From Salinicola sp. (GTDB lineage: Bacteria > Pseudomonadota > Gammaproteobacteria > Pseudomonadales > Halomonadaceae): a stretch of 36,248 bases of DNA. The position numbers and the translations under genes are program-made. Shown in pieces: positions 1-8,090 of the stretch. The stretch spans positions 19,278-55,525 of the forward strand of contig NZNW01000151.1 of the NCBI GenBank assembly GCA_002695065.1, read 5' to 3'. The notes under the pieces were generated by a model, which saw nothing but the letters and a program-made list of their open reading frames with translations, was not told the origin of the DNA and did no database searches. Position 1 is the stretch's first letter, and the number at the start of each line of letters is the position of its first letter.

Positions 1-176
1 CCGATCCACAGCGGGGACTGCCAGCGCCCCGCCGCGATCCAGGCCAGTGCCTTGCGCACCGCCTGCGGCGCGGCGCCGGCGATCCACAGCACGCCTCGCC
101 AGCGACGGCGCCGGAGGTCGTCGCTGCGACCGGTCAGCCAGTCGCCGAGCGGGGAGTGATCATTCGAAGCGGCCAT
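1..176 (-). CDS. tmcA: Probable tRNA(Met) cytidine acetyltransferase, N-terminal fragment
   Basis: Only the first 58 codons are in the window; the gene runs off the left edge. The reading frame opens at an ATG ten bases after the stop of the upstream membrane-protein gene and has no stop inside the window. The peptide has a short hydrophilic lead, a run of arginines, then RGVLWIAG, and later a W-rich stretch ending SPLWIG. This resembles the start of the N-terminal helicase-like domain of TmcA, where a hydrophobic strand (LLVLSG in E. coli) is followed by helices and a second strand containing LWIS. TmcA acetylates C34 of elongator tRNA-Met using acetyl-CoA and ATP. The identification rests on this short match alone, so another ATPase-like protein is possible. 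Confidence 0.45.
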   Translation of the reverse strand, partial: MAASNDHSPLGDWLTGRSDDLRRRRWRGVLWIAGAAPQAVRKALAWIAAGRWQSPLWI

Positions 177-185
177 CAGCGCAGT

Positions 186-599
186 CTAGCCGAAGGCGTC
201 GCCCAGATCGGGTTTCATCGTGGGGCAGTAACGGGCGACGGCCACCGCGAGGACGACCCCGCCCAGGGTCAGCGCCACCGGCAGCCAGCTGAACACGACA
301 CCGGAGGAGACGTAGAGATAGAGGAAGAACACCGTCATCACGCCGCCACCCAACAGCCGACCGGCCCTGGTGCCGGCCAGGTAGACGCTGGCCAGCACGC
401 CGACGAACGGGATCAACACGCTGAACAGGTTGATCACGAACTCGCGCCCGCCTTCGGCCACGCCTGGGAGGATCAGCCGCGCCACCAGCTCCCATGCCAC
501 CAGGTAGATCGCCACCGGCGCGGCAAAGCTGCCGATCAGGCGCAGCACGGTGCGGGTCGGCTCATCGGCGCCGGGCTTGTTGGACTGGGGCGTTTTCAT
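186..599 (-). CDS. Small integral membrane protein of unknown function
   Basis: A 137-residue protein I do not recognise. After a polar N-terminus of about 20 residues there are about four hydrophobic segments (roughly residues 21-44, 54-75, 82-101 and 102-123), so it is probably a four-helix inner-membrane protein. The C-terminus is short and polar. I chose the ATG at 599. The frame stays open further upstream, but that extension reads through the heptanucleotide repeat at 665-731 and gives a repetitive peptide unlikely to be real. The gene ends ten bases before the probable tmcA start, so the two may be co-transcribed. Nothing visible points to transport or enzymatic motifs. Confidence 0.7.
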   Translation of the reverse strand: MKTPQSNKPGADEPTRTVLRLIGSFAAPVAIYLVAWELVARLILPGVAEGGREFVINLFSVLIPFVGVLASVYLAGTRAGRLLGGGVMTVFFLYLYVSSGVVFSWLPVALTLGGVVLAVAVARYCPTMKPDLGDAFG

Positions 600-664
600 A
601 GCGGCAAACCATCCTGAACCATCGAACGAAACGCTGAGGCGGGTCAGCAGGAGAGCCAGATTAC

Positions 665-731
665 AGACGGAAGACGGAAGACGGAAGACGGAAGACGGAA
701 GACGGAAGACGGAAGACGGAAGACGGAAGAC
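665..731. repeat. Heptanucleotide tandem repeat (unit AGACGGA, about 9.5 copies)
   Basis: The unit AGACGGA is repeated without interruption for about 67 bases in the gap between the membrane-protein gene (start 599) and the MFS transporter gene (stop 882). All copies are identical. The rest of this 282-base gap holds no gene. It contains a purine/pyrimidine-skewed stretch and a short palindrome-like GCACGAAGTGC near 807. The perfect copies suggest recent slippage, so copy number may vary between strains. Confidence 0.95.
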
Positions 732-881
732 CAAACCATCACCATAAAACAAAGCAACCGGTTTTCGTCTTTGATCTGGCTTTTTCTTCCGACTTTCCTC
801 TTCCAGGCACGAAGTGCCGCTCTTCCAGCTTTTCGCTTACAGCTCCGAGCGAAGCTCAGGTGCGGCTCCGGCGCAGCCGGC

Positions 882-2432
882 TCAATGCTCGATCTTCTTG
901 AGCAGGAACACCAGCGGCACGCACAGCAGGTAGATGCAGCCCAGCCACAGGAAGATGTCGTTGTAGGCGAGCACCTGGGCCTGGATGCCGAAGCGCTGAC
1001 CGAGCAGAGCCACCGCGCTGTGGTAAGGATCGGCGACATGGCCGATCAGCATCGCCTGGTAGTTTTCGATCTGCTGCTGAACCACAACTCGCCCCTCGTT
1101 GAGCGCAGGGATCAGCTGGTTCCAGTGATAGTCCTCGCGCCAGTCGCGCACGGTGTCGAGCATCGCCAGGCCCACCGCGCCGCCGAGGTTGCGCATCACG
1201 CTGAAGAGTCCGGCGGCGTTGCCCAGCTCCTGCGGCGGCAGCGTGCCCAGCGCGATCCGCGAAGCCGGGATGATGCACAGGATCATGCCAACGCCGCGCA
1301 CGATCTGCGGCCAGAAGAACTCCCAGAAGCCCGACTCGCTGGTCAGGTTGTTGTTCATCGCCGTCCCGATGCCGATCAGCGTCAGGCCGAAGAACAGCAG
1401 TACCCGCAGGTCCACCGAGTTGGTCAGACGCCCCACGATCGGGGCGGTGAAGAACATCGCCACGCCGGTGACGAACATCACCTCGCCGATCTGCAGGCTC
1501 GAGTACCCTCTGACCCCGCCCAGGAACAGCGGCATCAGGTAGACCAGGCCGTACATCGCGATCCCCACCACGAACACGAGTCCCGTGCCGATCGAGAAAT
1601 TGAGATTGCGGAAGGCGTGGAGATCCACGATCGGCGAATGGTAGGTGAAAACCCGCCAGAAGAAGCCGATGCAGGAAGCGACGCAGAGCAGCGTCATCCA
1701 CACGATCAGCTCGCTGGCGAACCAGTCGTCACCGGGCCCCTCCTCGAGCACGAACTCGAGGCTGCCGAGAAACAGCGCGATCAGGATCAGGCCGCGAAAG
1801 TCGAGCCGCTTGGCCACGCTCGCATCGCCTTCGTCGATATCGAGGAAGCGCCACGCCGCCAGCGTGACCAGGATTCCCGGCACCACGTTGGCCAGGAACA
1901 GCCAGTGCCAGCTGAACAGTTCGGTGACATAGCCCCCCACGGTGGGCCCGATCGACGGCGCCATGGTCACTACCATGCCGATCACACCCTGGACGGCCCC
2001 CATGGCGCGACGCGGGAACAGCGAGAAGCTGATCGCCTGGGTGATCGGGATCATCGCGCCCCCCATGAAGCCCTGGATGGCGCGCAGCACGATCAGCTGT
2101 TCGATACTGTTGGCCAGCGCACAGCCGAGGCTGGCCAAAGTGAAACCGGCACAGGAGATGACGAAAGCCACCCGCGTCGACAGCCAGCGCATCAGCACGC
2201 CGGAGAGCGGGATCATGATGATCTCGGCGACCAGGTAGGAGGTCTGGATCCAGGATATCTCGTCGCTCGAGGCCGAGACGCCGGCCTGGATCTCGTTCAG
2301 CGAGCTGGCGACGATCTGGATGTCCAGGATCGCCATGAACATGCCGAACACCGCCGCGATGAAACCGAAGCGGTAGTGCCAGGACGGCATCTCCTGGGGG
2401 CCGGCGCCGCCTGGTGCCGCCACTTCACTCAT
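882..2432 (-). CDS. emrB: DHA2-family MFS multidrug efflux permease (EmrB type)
   Basis: A 516-residue inner-membrane protein with about 14 hydrophobic segments, the usual size and topology for the DHA2 (EmrB/QacA) drug:H+ antiporters. Visible motifs are LDIQIV in helix 1 (the LDxTIV motif D), the motif-A-like RWLSTR region after helix 2, and the antiporter motif C, GMVVTMAPSIGPTVGG, in helix 5. It exports hydrophobic toxic compounds through a periplasmic adaptor to an outer-membrane channel. It follows the adaptor gene by about 22 bases, so the pair forms an emrAB-like operon. I chose the ATG at 2432; a GTG three codons upstream has no better ribosome site. The substrate cannot be told from sequence, and no outer-membrane TolC-type gene is adjacent. 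Confidence 0.92.
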   Translation of the reverse strand: MSEVAAPGGAGPQEMPSWHYRFGFIAAVFGMFMAILDIQIVASSLNEIQAGVSASSDEISWIQTSYLVAEIIMIPLSGVLMRWLSTRVAFVISCAGFTLASLGCALANSIEQLIVLRAIQGFMGGAMIPITQAISFSLFPRRAMGAVQGVIGMVVTMAPSIGPTVGGYVTELFSWHWLFLANVVPGILVTLAAWRFLDIDEGDASVAKRLDFRGLILIALFLGSLEFVLEEGPGDDWFASELIVWMTLLCVASCIGFFWRVFTYHSPIVDLHAFRNLNFSIGTGLVFVVGIAMYGLVYLMPLFLGGVRGYSSLQIGEVMFVTGVAMFFTAPIVGRLTNSVDLRVLLFFGLTLIGIGTAMNNNLTSESGFWEFFWPQIVRGVGMILCIIPASRIALGTLPPQELGNAAGLFSVMRNLGGAVGLAMLDTVRDWREDYHWNQLIPALNEGRVVVQQQIENYQAMLIGHVADPYHSAVALLGQRFGIQAQVLAYNDIFLWLGCIYLLCVPLVFLLKKIEH

Positions 2433-2454
2433 GCCATGCACTCACGTGGCAGCG

Positions 2455-3546
2455 TCACGACTGCGGCCCGTCGTCCAGGTCGGGGCCGGGATCGAAGTAG
2501 ATCGCCTGGCCATCGACCTCGCGGGTATCCACCGAAGGCACCACCGAGAGACCGGACTGCAGCCGCCAAAGCTGATCCTTGGGCCCGGTGACCCGGATCT
2601 TGACCGGCACGCGCTGGACGATCTTGTTGAAGTTGCCGGTGGCGTTGTCCTGGGGCAGCAGGCTGAACTGGGTGCCGGTGGCCGGCGCCACGCTGTCGAC
2701 CTTGCCGGTGAAGTCGATATCCGGGTAGGCATCCACCGCCAGGGTCACCGGCTGGCCCACGCGCATGCGCTCGATCTCGGTCTCCTTGTAGTTGGCGACC
2801 ACGTAGGCGCTGGAGACCGGGACCAGTTGCATCAGGGTGAGCGACGGCTGGGCGAGATCGCCGGGCTCGACGGTCAGATTGCCGATGACGCCGTCGCGCC
2901 GGGCGACGATATGCGTCTTGGCGAGCTGGCTCTGGTTGTATTCGATGTCCGCTTCGGCGGCGTCCCGGTTGGCCTTGGTGCTGTCGATGGAGGCCTGGTC
3001 GGCCGACAGCCGCCGTTTGGCCGACTCGACGCTCGCCTGGCGCGCCGCCAGCGTCGCCTGGGCGACCCGCAGCGACGCCTGATCGTCCTGCAACTGCTGG
3101 CGCGAGGCGTAGTTGTTCGCCGCCAGCGACTGCGAGCGTTCGAGATGCTGGCGCGCCTGGGCGACGTCGGACTGGGCTGCGGTCACCTGGGCCTGGGCTT
3201 CGTCGATACTGGCCCGATCGAGCTCGACCTGACGCTGCGCCTGGGTCACGTTGGCCGAGCTGACGGCCAGTTGCGCCTGGGCCTGGGCCAACTGGCTGCG
3301 AGTATCCCGATCGTCGAGCTGAACCAGCAGGTCGCCCTGCTTCACCCGCTGGTTGTCGTCCACCGCCACTTCGGTCACGCGCGCGCTGATCTCCGCACGC
3401 ACCGCGACGCTATCGGTGTGCACGTAGGCGTTGTCGGTCTCGATGAAGAAGCGTCCGGTCTGCCACCAGTGCCACGCGAAGACGAGCGCCACCGCCAGCG
3501 CGACCAGTATCACGACTGCCGTGTAGAGTTTCTTTTTGATCTTCAT
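2455..3546 (-). CDS. emrA: HlyD/EmrA-type membrane fusion protein (efflux adaptor)
   Basis: A 363-residue periplasmic adaptor. The N-terminus has a lysine-rich start (MKIKKKL) and one transmembrane anchor at about residues 9-27. A biotinyl-lipoyl-like half motif follows (TDNAYVHTDSVAVRAEISARV), as in EmrA. Next comes a long Q/A-rich alpha-helical hairpin of about 100 residues, then the second lipoyl half (VARRDGVIGNLTVEPGD) and a beta-barrel region. It would link the EmrB-like permease to an outer-membrane channel. A longer frame starts at 3582, but that start has no ribosome site and would begin close to the operator palindrome, so I prefer the ATG at 3546. The gene diverges from the TetR regulator at 3671 and is probably repressed by it. 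Confidence 0.92.
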   Translation of the reverse strand: MKIKKKLYTAVVILVALAVALVFAWHWWQTGRFFIETDNAYVHTDSVAVRAEISARVTEVAVDDNQRVKQGDLLVQLDDRDTRSQLAQAQAQLAVSSANVTQAQRQVELDRASIDEAQAQVTAAQSDVAQARQHLERSQSLAANNYASRQQLQDDQASLRVAQATLAARQASVESAKRRLSADQASIDSTKANRDAAEADIEYNQSQLAKTHIVARRDGVIGNLTVEPGDLAQPSLTLMQLVPVSSAYVVANYKETEIERMRVGQPVTLAVDAYPDIDFTGKVDSVAPATGTQFSLLPQDNATGNFNKIVQRVPVKIRVTGPKDQLWRLQSGLSVVPSVDTREVDGQAIYFDPGPDLDDGPQS

Positions 3547-3590
3547 GCCGAGCCTATTTTCCTGCCAGAAGTGCGCGCCCATTCAATGTG

Positions 3591-3607
3591 TAGTGTAGAC
3601 TACACTA
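3591..3607. promoter_or_regulatory. Perfect palindrome, probable TetR operator
   Basis: The sequence TAGTGTAG-A-CTACACTA is a perfect 8-bp inverted repeat around one base. It sits in the 124-base gap between the divergent emrA-like and tetR genes. Its size and position are typical of TetR-family operators that control both the regulator and a neighbouring efflux operon. Binding by the adjacent regulator is an inference. Confidence 0.8.
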
Positions 3608-3670
3608 TCTTATTGAAAACGCCACCGCGTCGTATCGAAAAATCCGGCGTTGCCGACACGAGAGAAAGCC

Positions 3671-4327
3671 ATGTCGCCGTCACTTCCCAAAGATTCCCCC
3701 CCGACGACCGAGCGGGGCCGTCAGCGTCGGGACGCACTGCTCGACGCGGCACAGCAACTGTTTCTCGAGCGCGGCTACGGGCAGGTCAGCGTCAACGACA
3801 TCGTCGGTCGCGCCGGCGGCTCGCTCTCCACTCTCTATCGCCACTTCGGCAACAAGGAAGGCCTGTTCCAGGCCATGATCGAACGCCGTTCCCATCATAT
3901 CTACGGCACGCTGACCGACGACGGTGTCGACGAACTGACCATCGAGGCGGCGCTGCAGCGTCTCGGCATCGAGCTGCTGGTCAAGGTCATGGACGAGGAA
4001 ACCCTGGGCATCTACCGCGAAGTGGTAGCCGAGAGCCCCCGCCAGTCGCAACTGGCCCGGCTGTTCTTCGATGGCGGCCCCGGTCGTGTCCGGCTCGCCC
4101 TGGCGGACTACTTCGAGCGCCAGGTGCAGAGGCAACTGATGCCGGCGTGCGATACCGTCGAACTCGCCGGCGCCTTTCTCGGCATGTTGCTGGGCGAGTG
4201 GCATCTCATTCGCGTACTGCAACTGGAGTCGCCGCCCTCCCGGGCGGCGATCGAGGATCGGGTGACACGCTGTGTCGACCTTTTCCTGCATGGCGTCCAG
4301 GGCCGCCCCTCACGACGAGGCCAGTAG
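3671..4327 (+). CDS. TetR/AcrR-family transcriptional regulator
   Basis: A 218-residue regulator. The N-terminal helix-turn-helix covers about residues 17-65 (ALLDAAQQLFLERGY, then the recognition part GGSLSTLYRHFGNKEGLF), which is diagnostic of the TetR family. The C-terminal ligand domain resembles AcrR-like proteins with a TetR_C helical core. The start is the ATG at 3671, preceded by GAGAGAAA; an in-frame TTG seven codons upstream is less likely. It diverges from the emrAB-like operon and probably represses it through the palindrome at 3591-3607. Its 3' end overlaps the convergent molybdenum hydroxylase large-subunit gene by 18 bases, so no terminator separates them. Confidence 0.93.
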   Translation: MSPSLPKDSPPTTERGRQRRDALLDAAQQLFLERGYGQVSVNDIVGRAGGSLSTLYRHFGNKEGLFQAMIERRSHHIYGTLTDDGVDELTIEAALQRLGIELLVKVMDEETLGIYREVVAESPRQSQLARLFFDGGPGRVRLALADYFERQVQRQLMPACDTVELAGAFLGMLLGEWHLIRVLQLESPPSRAAIEDRVTRCVDLFLHGVQGRPSRRGQ

Positions 4328-6544
4328 CGCCTCGATGGTGATCGGCAAGTCACGATGGCGCTTGCCGGTGGCGTGGTAGAGCGCGTTGGAGATCGCCGGC
4401 GCAACGCCGGTCAACCCGATCTCGCCAACGCCACGACCGCCGAACTCGTTGTGCTTGAAGTCCGGGTAGTCGAGCAGCTCGACGTCGATCTCCGGCGCAT
4501 CGGCGTGCGTCGGGACGATGTAGTCGGCCACGTTGGCGTTGATGAGACGCGCATCCCGCGGGTCGTAGTCGAGCTTCTCGAGCAGGCCCATGCCGACCCC
4601 CATGACGATGCCGCCCTCGACCTGGTTGCGCGCCGTCGGCGGGTTGATCGCCCGGCCGATGTCGATCGAGGAGACCACCCGCGCCACGCGCACTCGAGAG
4701 ATTTCCGGATCGATACGGACCTCGACGAAGTGGGCGCCGAAGGAGCGGAAAGCGTACTCGCTGCGCTCGCTGCCGGGGGCGGCGCTGCCCTGACCGTTGA
4801 CGCTCGAAAGCTTGCTGGTCCCGAGGATCTCCTCGAAGCTCACGCGGCGCTTGCCGTCGGTGAGTCCACCCGCTTGTGCGGAGAGCGAATCGGCGTCGCT
4901 GCCTTCGAATGCCCCGCCGCTGCCGACTGCCACTTCCTTGAGCGCATCCAGCGCGTCGCGCGCCGCCGCCGCCACGGCGGGCAGCACCGTCGCCGTCGCC
5001 ATGGAGCCACCGGAGAGCGGCCCCGCCGGCAGGCTGGTCTCGCCCAGCTTGACCTCGATTCGCGAGAGCTCGGCGCCGGTGAGTTCGGCGACGGCCTGGG
5101 CGACGATGGTGTAGGTACCGGTACCGATGTCCTGGGTGCCGCAGGCGGCGAACAGCGAGCCGTCGGCGCGCAGCTCGACCCGCGCCTCGCAGGGCTGACG
5201 CCCGGCGGACCAGGTGCAGGAGGCCATGCCGTAGCCGATGATCTCGTCACCGTCGCGCATCGAGCCGATGGCCGGGTTGCGCTGCTCCCAGCCGAAGCGC
5301 CTGGCGGCGCTGGTCAGGCACTCGTCGAGATGCTTGCTCGACCACGGTAGACCGCTCGCCGGGTCCTGCTCGGCGTTGTTCTTCAACCGCAGCTCCACCG
5401 GATCCATCCCCAGCTCCACCGCCAGCTCGTCCATGGCGGTCTCCAGCGCGAAGATGCCCGAGACCTCGCCCGGTGCTCGCATCGGGCACGGCGTGCCGTG
5501 ATTCACCTCGAGCACGCGCTGGCTGGTCGAGACGTTGTCGCAGGCGTAGAAGCTCGGCGTGGCGCTGCCGCAGGTATCGACGTACTGGTGCACCAGCGAG
5601 GTCTCGGTGGTGCTGTCGTGGATCACCGAGGTGAGCTTGCCGCTGCGATCGGCACCCAGGCGGATGCGCTGACGCGAGGCGGGCCGATTGCCACCGCCGG
5701 TCATGTCCTGCTGGCGCGGCAGCACGACCTTCACCGGGCGGCCGGTCATCCGCGCCGCCACGGCGGTGGCGACCGAGTGGGGCCACATGAACAGCTTGTT
5801 GCCGAATCCGGAGCCGATGTAGTGGGAGATCACCTCGAGGTTCTCCTGGGCGAGCCCGAAGACCCGCGCCATGGCGTTGCGCTGGAAGAAGACGCCCTGG
5901 GTCGATTCGTGCACCACCAGGCGCTTGCCCGCGTCGCGCCACTCGGCGAGGGTGGCGTGCATCTCCATCTGCAGGTGGCTTTCGGCGGCGATGTGGTAGG
6001 TCGAGTCGACCTTGACCTCGGCGCCGCCGAATGCCGCTTCCGGGTCGCCCCGGGAGCTGCCGGCACTCTCCTGCAGCGTGCCCTCGGCATCGGTCTGCAG
6101 CAGCCCGACGACGGCGCCGCGCTCTTCCCGATAACGGGCAACCACGCGCTGGGCCGCGGCCCGCGCCTGCTCGAAGGTCTCGGCGACGACCAGTGCCACG
6201 TACTGGCCGTGGTAGTAGATGCGCTCATCCTCGAACGGCAGGCGCACCTCGTTGACCATGTCGCCATGGGCCATGGAGTTGGGCGAGCGGTGCAGCGCCT
6301 CGAAGTGGCCATGGTGGAAGATGTCCACCACGCCCGGCATCGCGCGGGCGGCGTCGAGATCGAGGGATTCGAGCACGCCGTTGGCGATGGTGGCCGGCAC
6401 CGGGTAGCCGTAGAGCATGCCGTCGACGTGGAGTTCGCCGGTGTAGCCGGCGCGGCCGGTGAGCTTGAATTCGCCGTCGATGCGCGGGGTGCGCTGGCCG
6501 ACGACGCGGGGCTTGTCGAAGTCGGGTTGGGTCATGTCGTTCAT
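4310..6544 (-). CDS. Molybdenum hydroxylase large subunit (PaoC/xanthine dehydrogenase type), operon 1
   Basis: A 744-residue molybdenum-cofactor subunit of the xanthine oxidase superfamily, similar in size and architecture to E. coli PaoC (YagR). Visible features are the N-terminal RIDGEFKLTGRAGYTGE substrate-entry domain, the glycine-rich GSGFGNKL loop, PMRAPGE in the cofactor region, CGTQDIGTGTYT, and the catalytic GVGE motif (glutamate at about residue 708) followed by the usual C-terminal tail. It would oxidise an aldehyde or heterocycle with water as oxygen donor. It is the last gene of a three-gene operon and overlaps the FAD subunit by an ATGA junction, with AGGAG upstream. The partner small subunit lacks a Tat signal, so this complex should be cytoplasmic. 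The substrate is unknown. Confidence 0.93.
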   Translation of the reverse strand: MNDMTQPDFDKPRVVGQRTPRIDGEFKLTGRAGYTGELHVDGMLYGYPVPATIANGVLESLDLDAARAMPGVVDIFHHGHFEALHRSPNSMAHGDMVNEVRLPFEDERIYYHGQYVALVVAETFEQARAAAQRVVARYREERGAVVGLLQTDAEGTLQESAGSSRGDPEAAFGGAEVKVDSTYHIAAESHLQMEMHATLAEWRDAGKRLVVHESTQGVFFQRNAMARVFGLAQENLEVISHYIGSGFGNKLFMWPHSVATAVAARMTGRPVKVVLPRQQDMTGGGNRPASRQRIRLGADRSGKLTSVIHDSTTETSLVHQYVDTCGSATPSFYACDNVSTSQRVLEVNHGTPCPMRAPGEVSGIFALETAMDELAVELGMDPVELRLKNNAEQDPASGLPWSSKHLDECLTSAARRFGWEQRNPAIGSMRDGDEIIGYGMASCTWSAGRQPCEARVELRADGSLFAACGTQDIGTGTYTIVAQAVAELTGAELSRIEVKLGETSLPAGPLSGGSMATATVLPAVAAAARDALDALKEVAVGSGGAFEGSDADSLSAQAGGLTDGKRRVSFEEILGTSKLSSVNGQGSAAPGSERSEYAFRSFGAHFVEVRIDPEISRVRVARVVSSIDIGRAINPPTARNQVEGGIVMGVGMGLLEKLDYDPRDARLINANVADYIVPTHADAPEIDVELLDYPDFKHNEFGGRGVGEIGLTGVAPAISNALYHATGKRHRDLPITIEALLASS

Positions 6545-7554
6545 GCCTGGCTCTCCTGTGTCTCGCTCGCCGGCGTCTCGCCACGGGCCGCGTTGCGCAG
6601 CGCGCGCACGATCGCCTGACGCGCCAGGGGAATCTTGTAGCCGTTGTGCTCACGCGCCTGGGCATCCTTCAGGGCGATGTCGGCGGCGCGCTCGAAGCTC
6701 GCCTTGTCGGCGCTCTGGCCGACCAGCGCCGCCTCGGCATCGCTGCAGCGCCACGGTTTGGTAGCGACCCCGCCGAGCGCGAGGCGCGCTTCCCGAATCG
6801 TGTCGCCGTCGAGCACCACCTGGGCGGCGCAGGAGGCAAGCGCGAACTCGTAGGAAGCGCGGTCACGCAGCTTCAGGTAGTGCGAACGGGCGTTTTCCAG
6901 CGGTGCGTCCAGGGTGATCGCGGTGATCAGTTCACCATTTGCCAGATCATGCTCGATGTGCGGCGTGTCGCCCGGCAGGCGGTGGAAGTCGGCGAAGTCG
7001 ACCTCCCGTTCACCGTCGGGCCCCTGCAGCGTCAACGTTGCGCCGATGGCGGCGATACCGACGCACATGTCCGACGGATGCACGGCGATACAGGCGTCGC
7101 TGCCGCCGAGCACGGCATGCATGCGGTTGATGCCGTCCATGGCGTCGCAGCCGCTGCCCGGCTCGCGCCGATTGCACCTGGCCGCCGGGTCGCGATAGTA
7201 GGGGCAGCGGGTGCGCTGCATCACGTTGCCGGCGGTGGTCGCCATGTTGCGCAGCTGGGTCGAGGCCCCCGCCAGCAGCGCTTCGGAGAGCACCGGATAG
7301 TGCGACTTGACCTCGGGATGGTGGGCCAGGTCGGTATTGGTGACCAGCGCCCCGATCCTGAGCCGGCCGTCGTCGAGCCGCTCGACCCGCTTGAGCGGCA
7401 GCGCGTTGATGTCGACCACGTTTTCCGGCTTCAGTACGTCGAGCTTGATCAGGTCCAGCAGCGTGGTGCCACCGGCGACGAAGGCCGCGTCGGGCATCGT
7501 TCTATGAGCGGCATGATCGACGCTATCGGCGCGGGAGTAGGCGAAGGTTCTCAT
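6541..7554 (-). CDS. Molybdenum hydroxylase FAD subunit with extra 4Fe-4S site (PaoB type), operon 1
   Basis: A 337-residue FAD-binding subunit of the CO dehydrogenase flavoprotein family. The FAD motifs FVAGGTTLLDL (about residues 25-35) and AGASTQLRNMATTAGN (95-110) are clear. A cysteine-rich insertion follows, with cysteines at about 117, 127, 136 and 155 (RCPYY, RCNRR, GSGCD, DACIAVHPSDMC). In E. coli PaoB (YagS) and 4-hydroxybenzoyl-CoA reductase-type subunits such an insertion carries a 4Fe-4S cluster. The start at 7554 has AGGAGG upstream and overlaps the small-subunit stop by ATGA; the frame is open further upstream only as a shadow of the small subunit. It passes electrons from the 2Fe-2S centres to FAD and then to an unknown acceptor. 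Confidence 0.93.
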   Translation of the reverse strand: MRTFAYSRADSVDHAAHRTMPDAAFVAGGTTLLDLIKLDVLKPENVVDINALPLKRVERLDDGRLRIGALVTNTDLAHHPEVKSHYPVLSEALLAGASTQLRNMATTAGNVMQRTRCPYYRDPAARCNRREPGSGCDAMDGINRMHAVLGGSDACIAVHPSDMCVGIAAIGATLTLQGPDGEREVDFADFHRLPGDTPHIEHDLANGELITAITLDAPLENARSHYLKLRDRASYEFALASCAAQVVLDGDTIREARLALGGVATKPWRCSDAEAALVGQSADKASFERAADIALKDAQAREHNGYKIPLARQAIVRALRNAARGETPASETQESQA

Positions 7555-8090
7555 GCCGCTCCCTCCTTGCGCGCGGCATCGTGGCCCAACTGCGCGCGAG
7601 ATTTCTGGATCGCTTCGACGATGTTCTTGTAGGCCCCGCAGCGGCAGATATTGCCGCTCATCGCCTCTTTCACGGAGGCGTCGTCGGTGCCGATGCGCTC
7701 GTCCGCGAGCAAGGCGGTGGCGGACATCATCTGCCCCGGCGTGCAGTAACCGCACTGGTAGGCGTCGCACTCGAGGAAATTCTGCTGCACGGGATGGAGT
7801 TCGCCGTCGCGGGCGAGCCCTTCCACCGTGGTCACCTGCTGGCCTTCACACATCACGGCGAGGCGCAGACACGAGTTCATCGCCTGGCCATCGACATGCA
7901 CGGTGCAGGCGCCGCACTGGCCGTGATCGCAGCCCTTCTTGGTGCCGCCGAGCCCGAGCTGCTCGCGCAGCACATCGAGCAGTACCGCATTGGGCGCGAC
8001 CTCGATCGTGCGGGGCTCGCCATTGAGCGTGAAATCGAGCCTGACGGTCTCGTCGGAGGGGTGGGGGGAATGCGCGGAATCGTCCATCAT
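7551..8090 (-). CDS. Molybdenum hydroxylase 2Fe-2S subunit (PaoA type, no signal peptide), operon 1
   Basis: A 179-residue iron-sulfur subunit with two 2Fe-2S sites. The plant-ferredoxin-type site uses C54, C59, C62 and C74 (GCDHGQCGAC). The helical-domain site uses C113, C116, C149 and C151 (CGYC, then CRC). The N-terminus is short and polar, with no twin-arginine motif, unlike E. coli PaoA and the paralogue at 24778-25470. The complex is therefore expected to stay in the cytoplasm. The start at 8090 follows GAGGAGCC. This is the first gene of the operon small-FAD-large, the same order as paoABC. No XdhC/PaoD-type insertion chaperone is adjacent, so cofactor loading must rely on a gene elsewhere. 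Confidence 0.93.
   Translation of the reverse strand: MMDDSAHSPHPSDETVRLDFTLNGEPRTIEVAPNAVLLDVLREQLGLGGTKKGCDHGQCGACTVHVDGQAMNSCLRLAVMCEGQQVTTVEGLARDGELHPVQQNFLECDAYQCGYCTPGQMMSATALLADERIGTDDASVKEAMSGNICRCGAYKNIVEAIQKSRAQLGHDAARKEGAA

Noticed and set aside
665-731. Possible CRISPR array
   Set aside because: The unit is only seven bases and there are no spacers.
600-752. N-terminal extension of the small membrane protein through the heptamer repeat
   Set aside because: It would encode a repeated SVFRLPS peptide with no sign of selection, and the ATG at 599 gives a sensible membrane protein.
771-2591. Long open frame on the plus strand opposite the EmrAB-like genes
   Set aside because: Its composition (rich in H, D, Q, E, R) is typical of the antisense of a high-GC membrane-protein gene, and the minus-strand proteins have clear family motifs.
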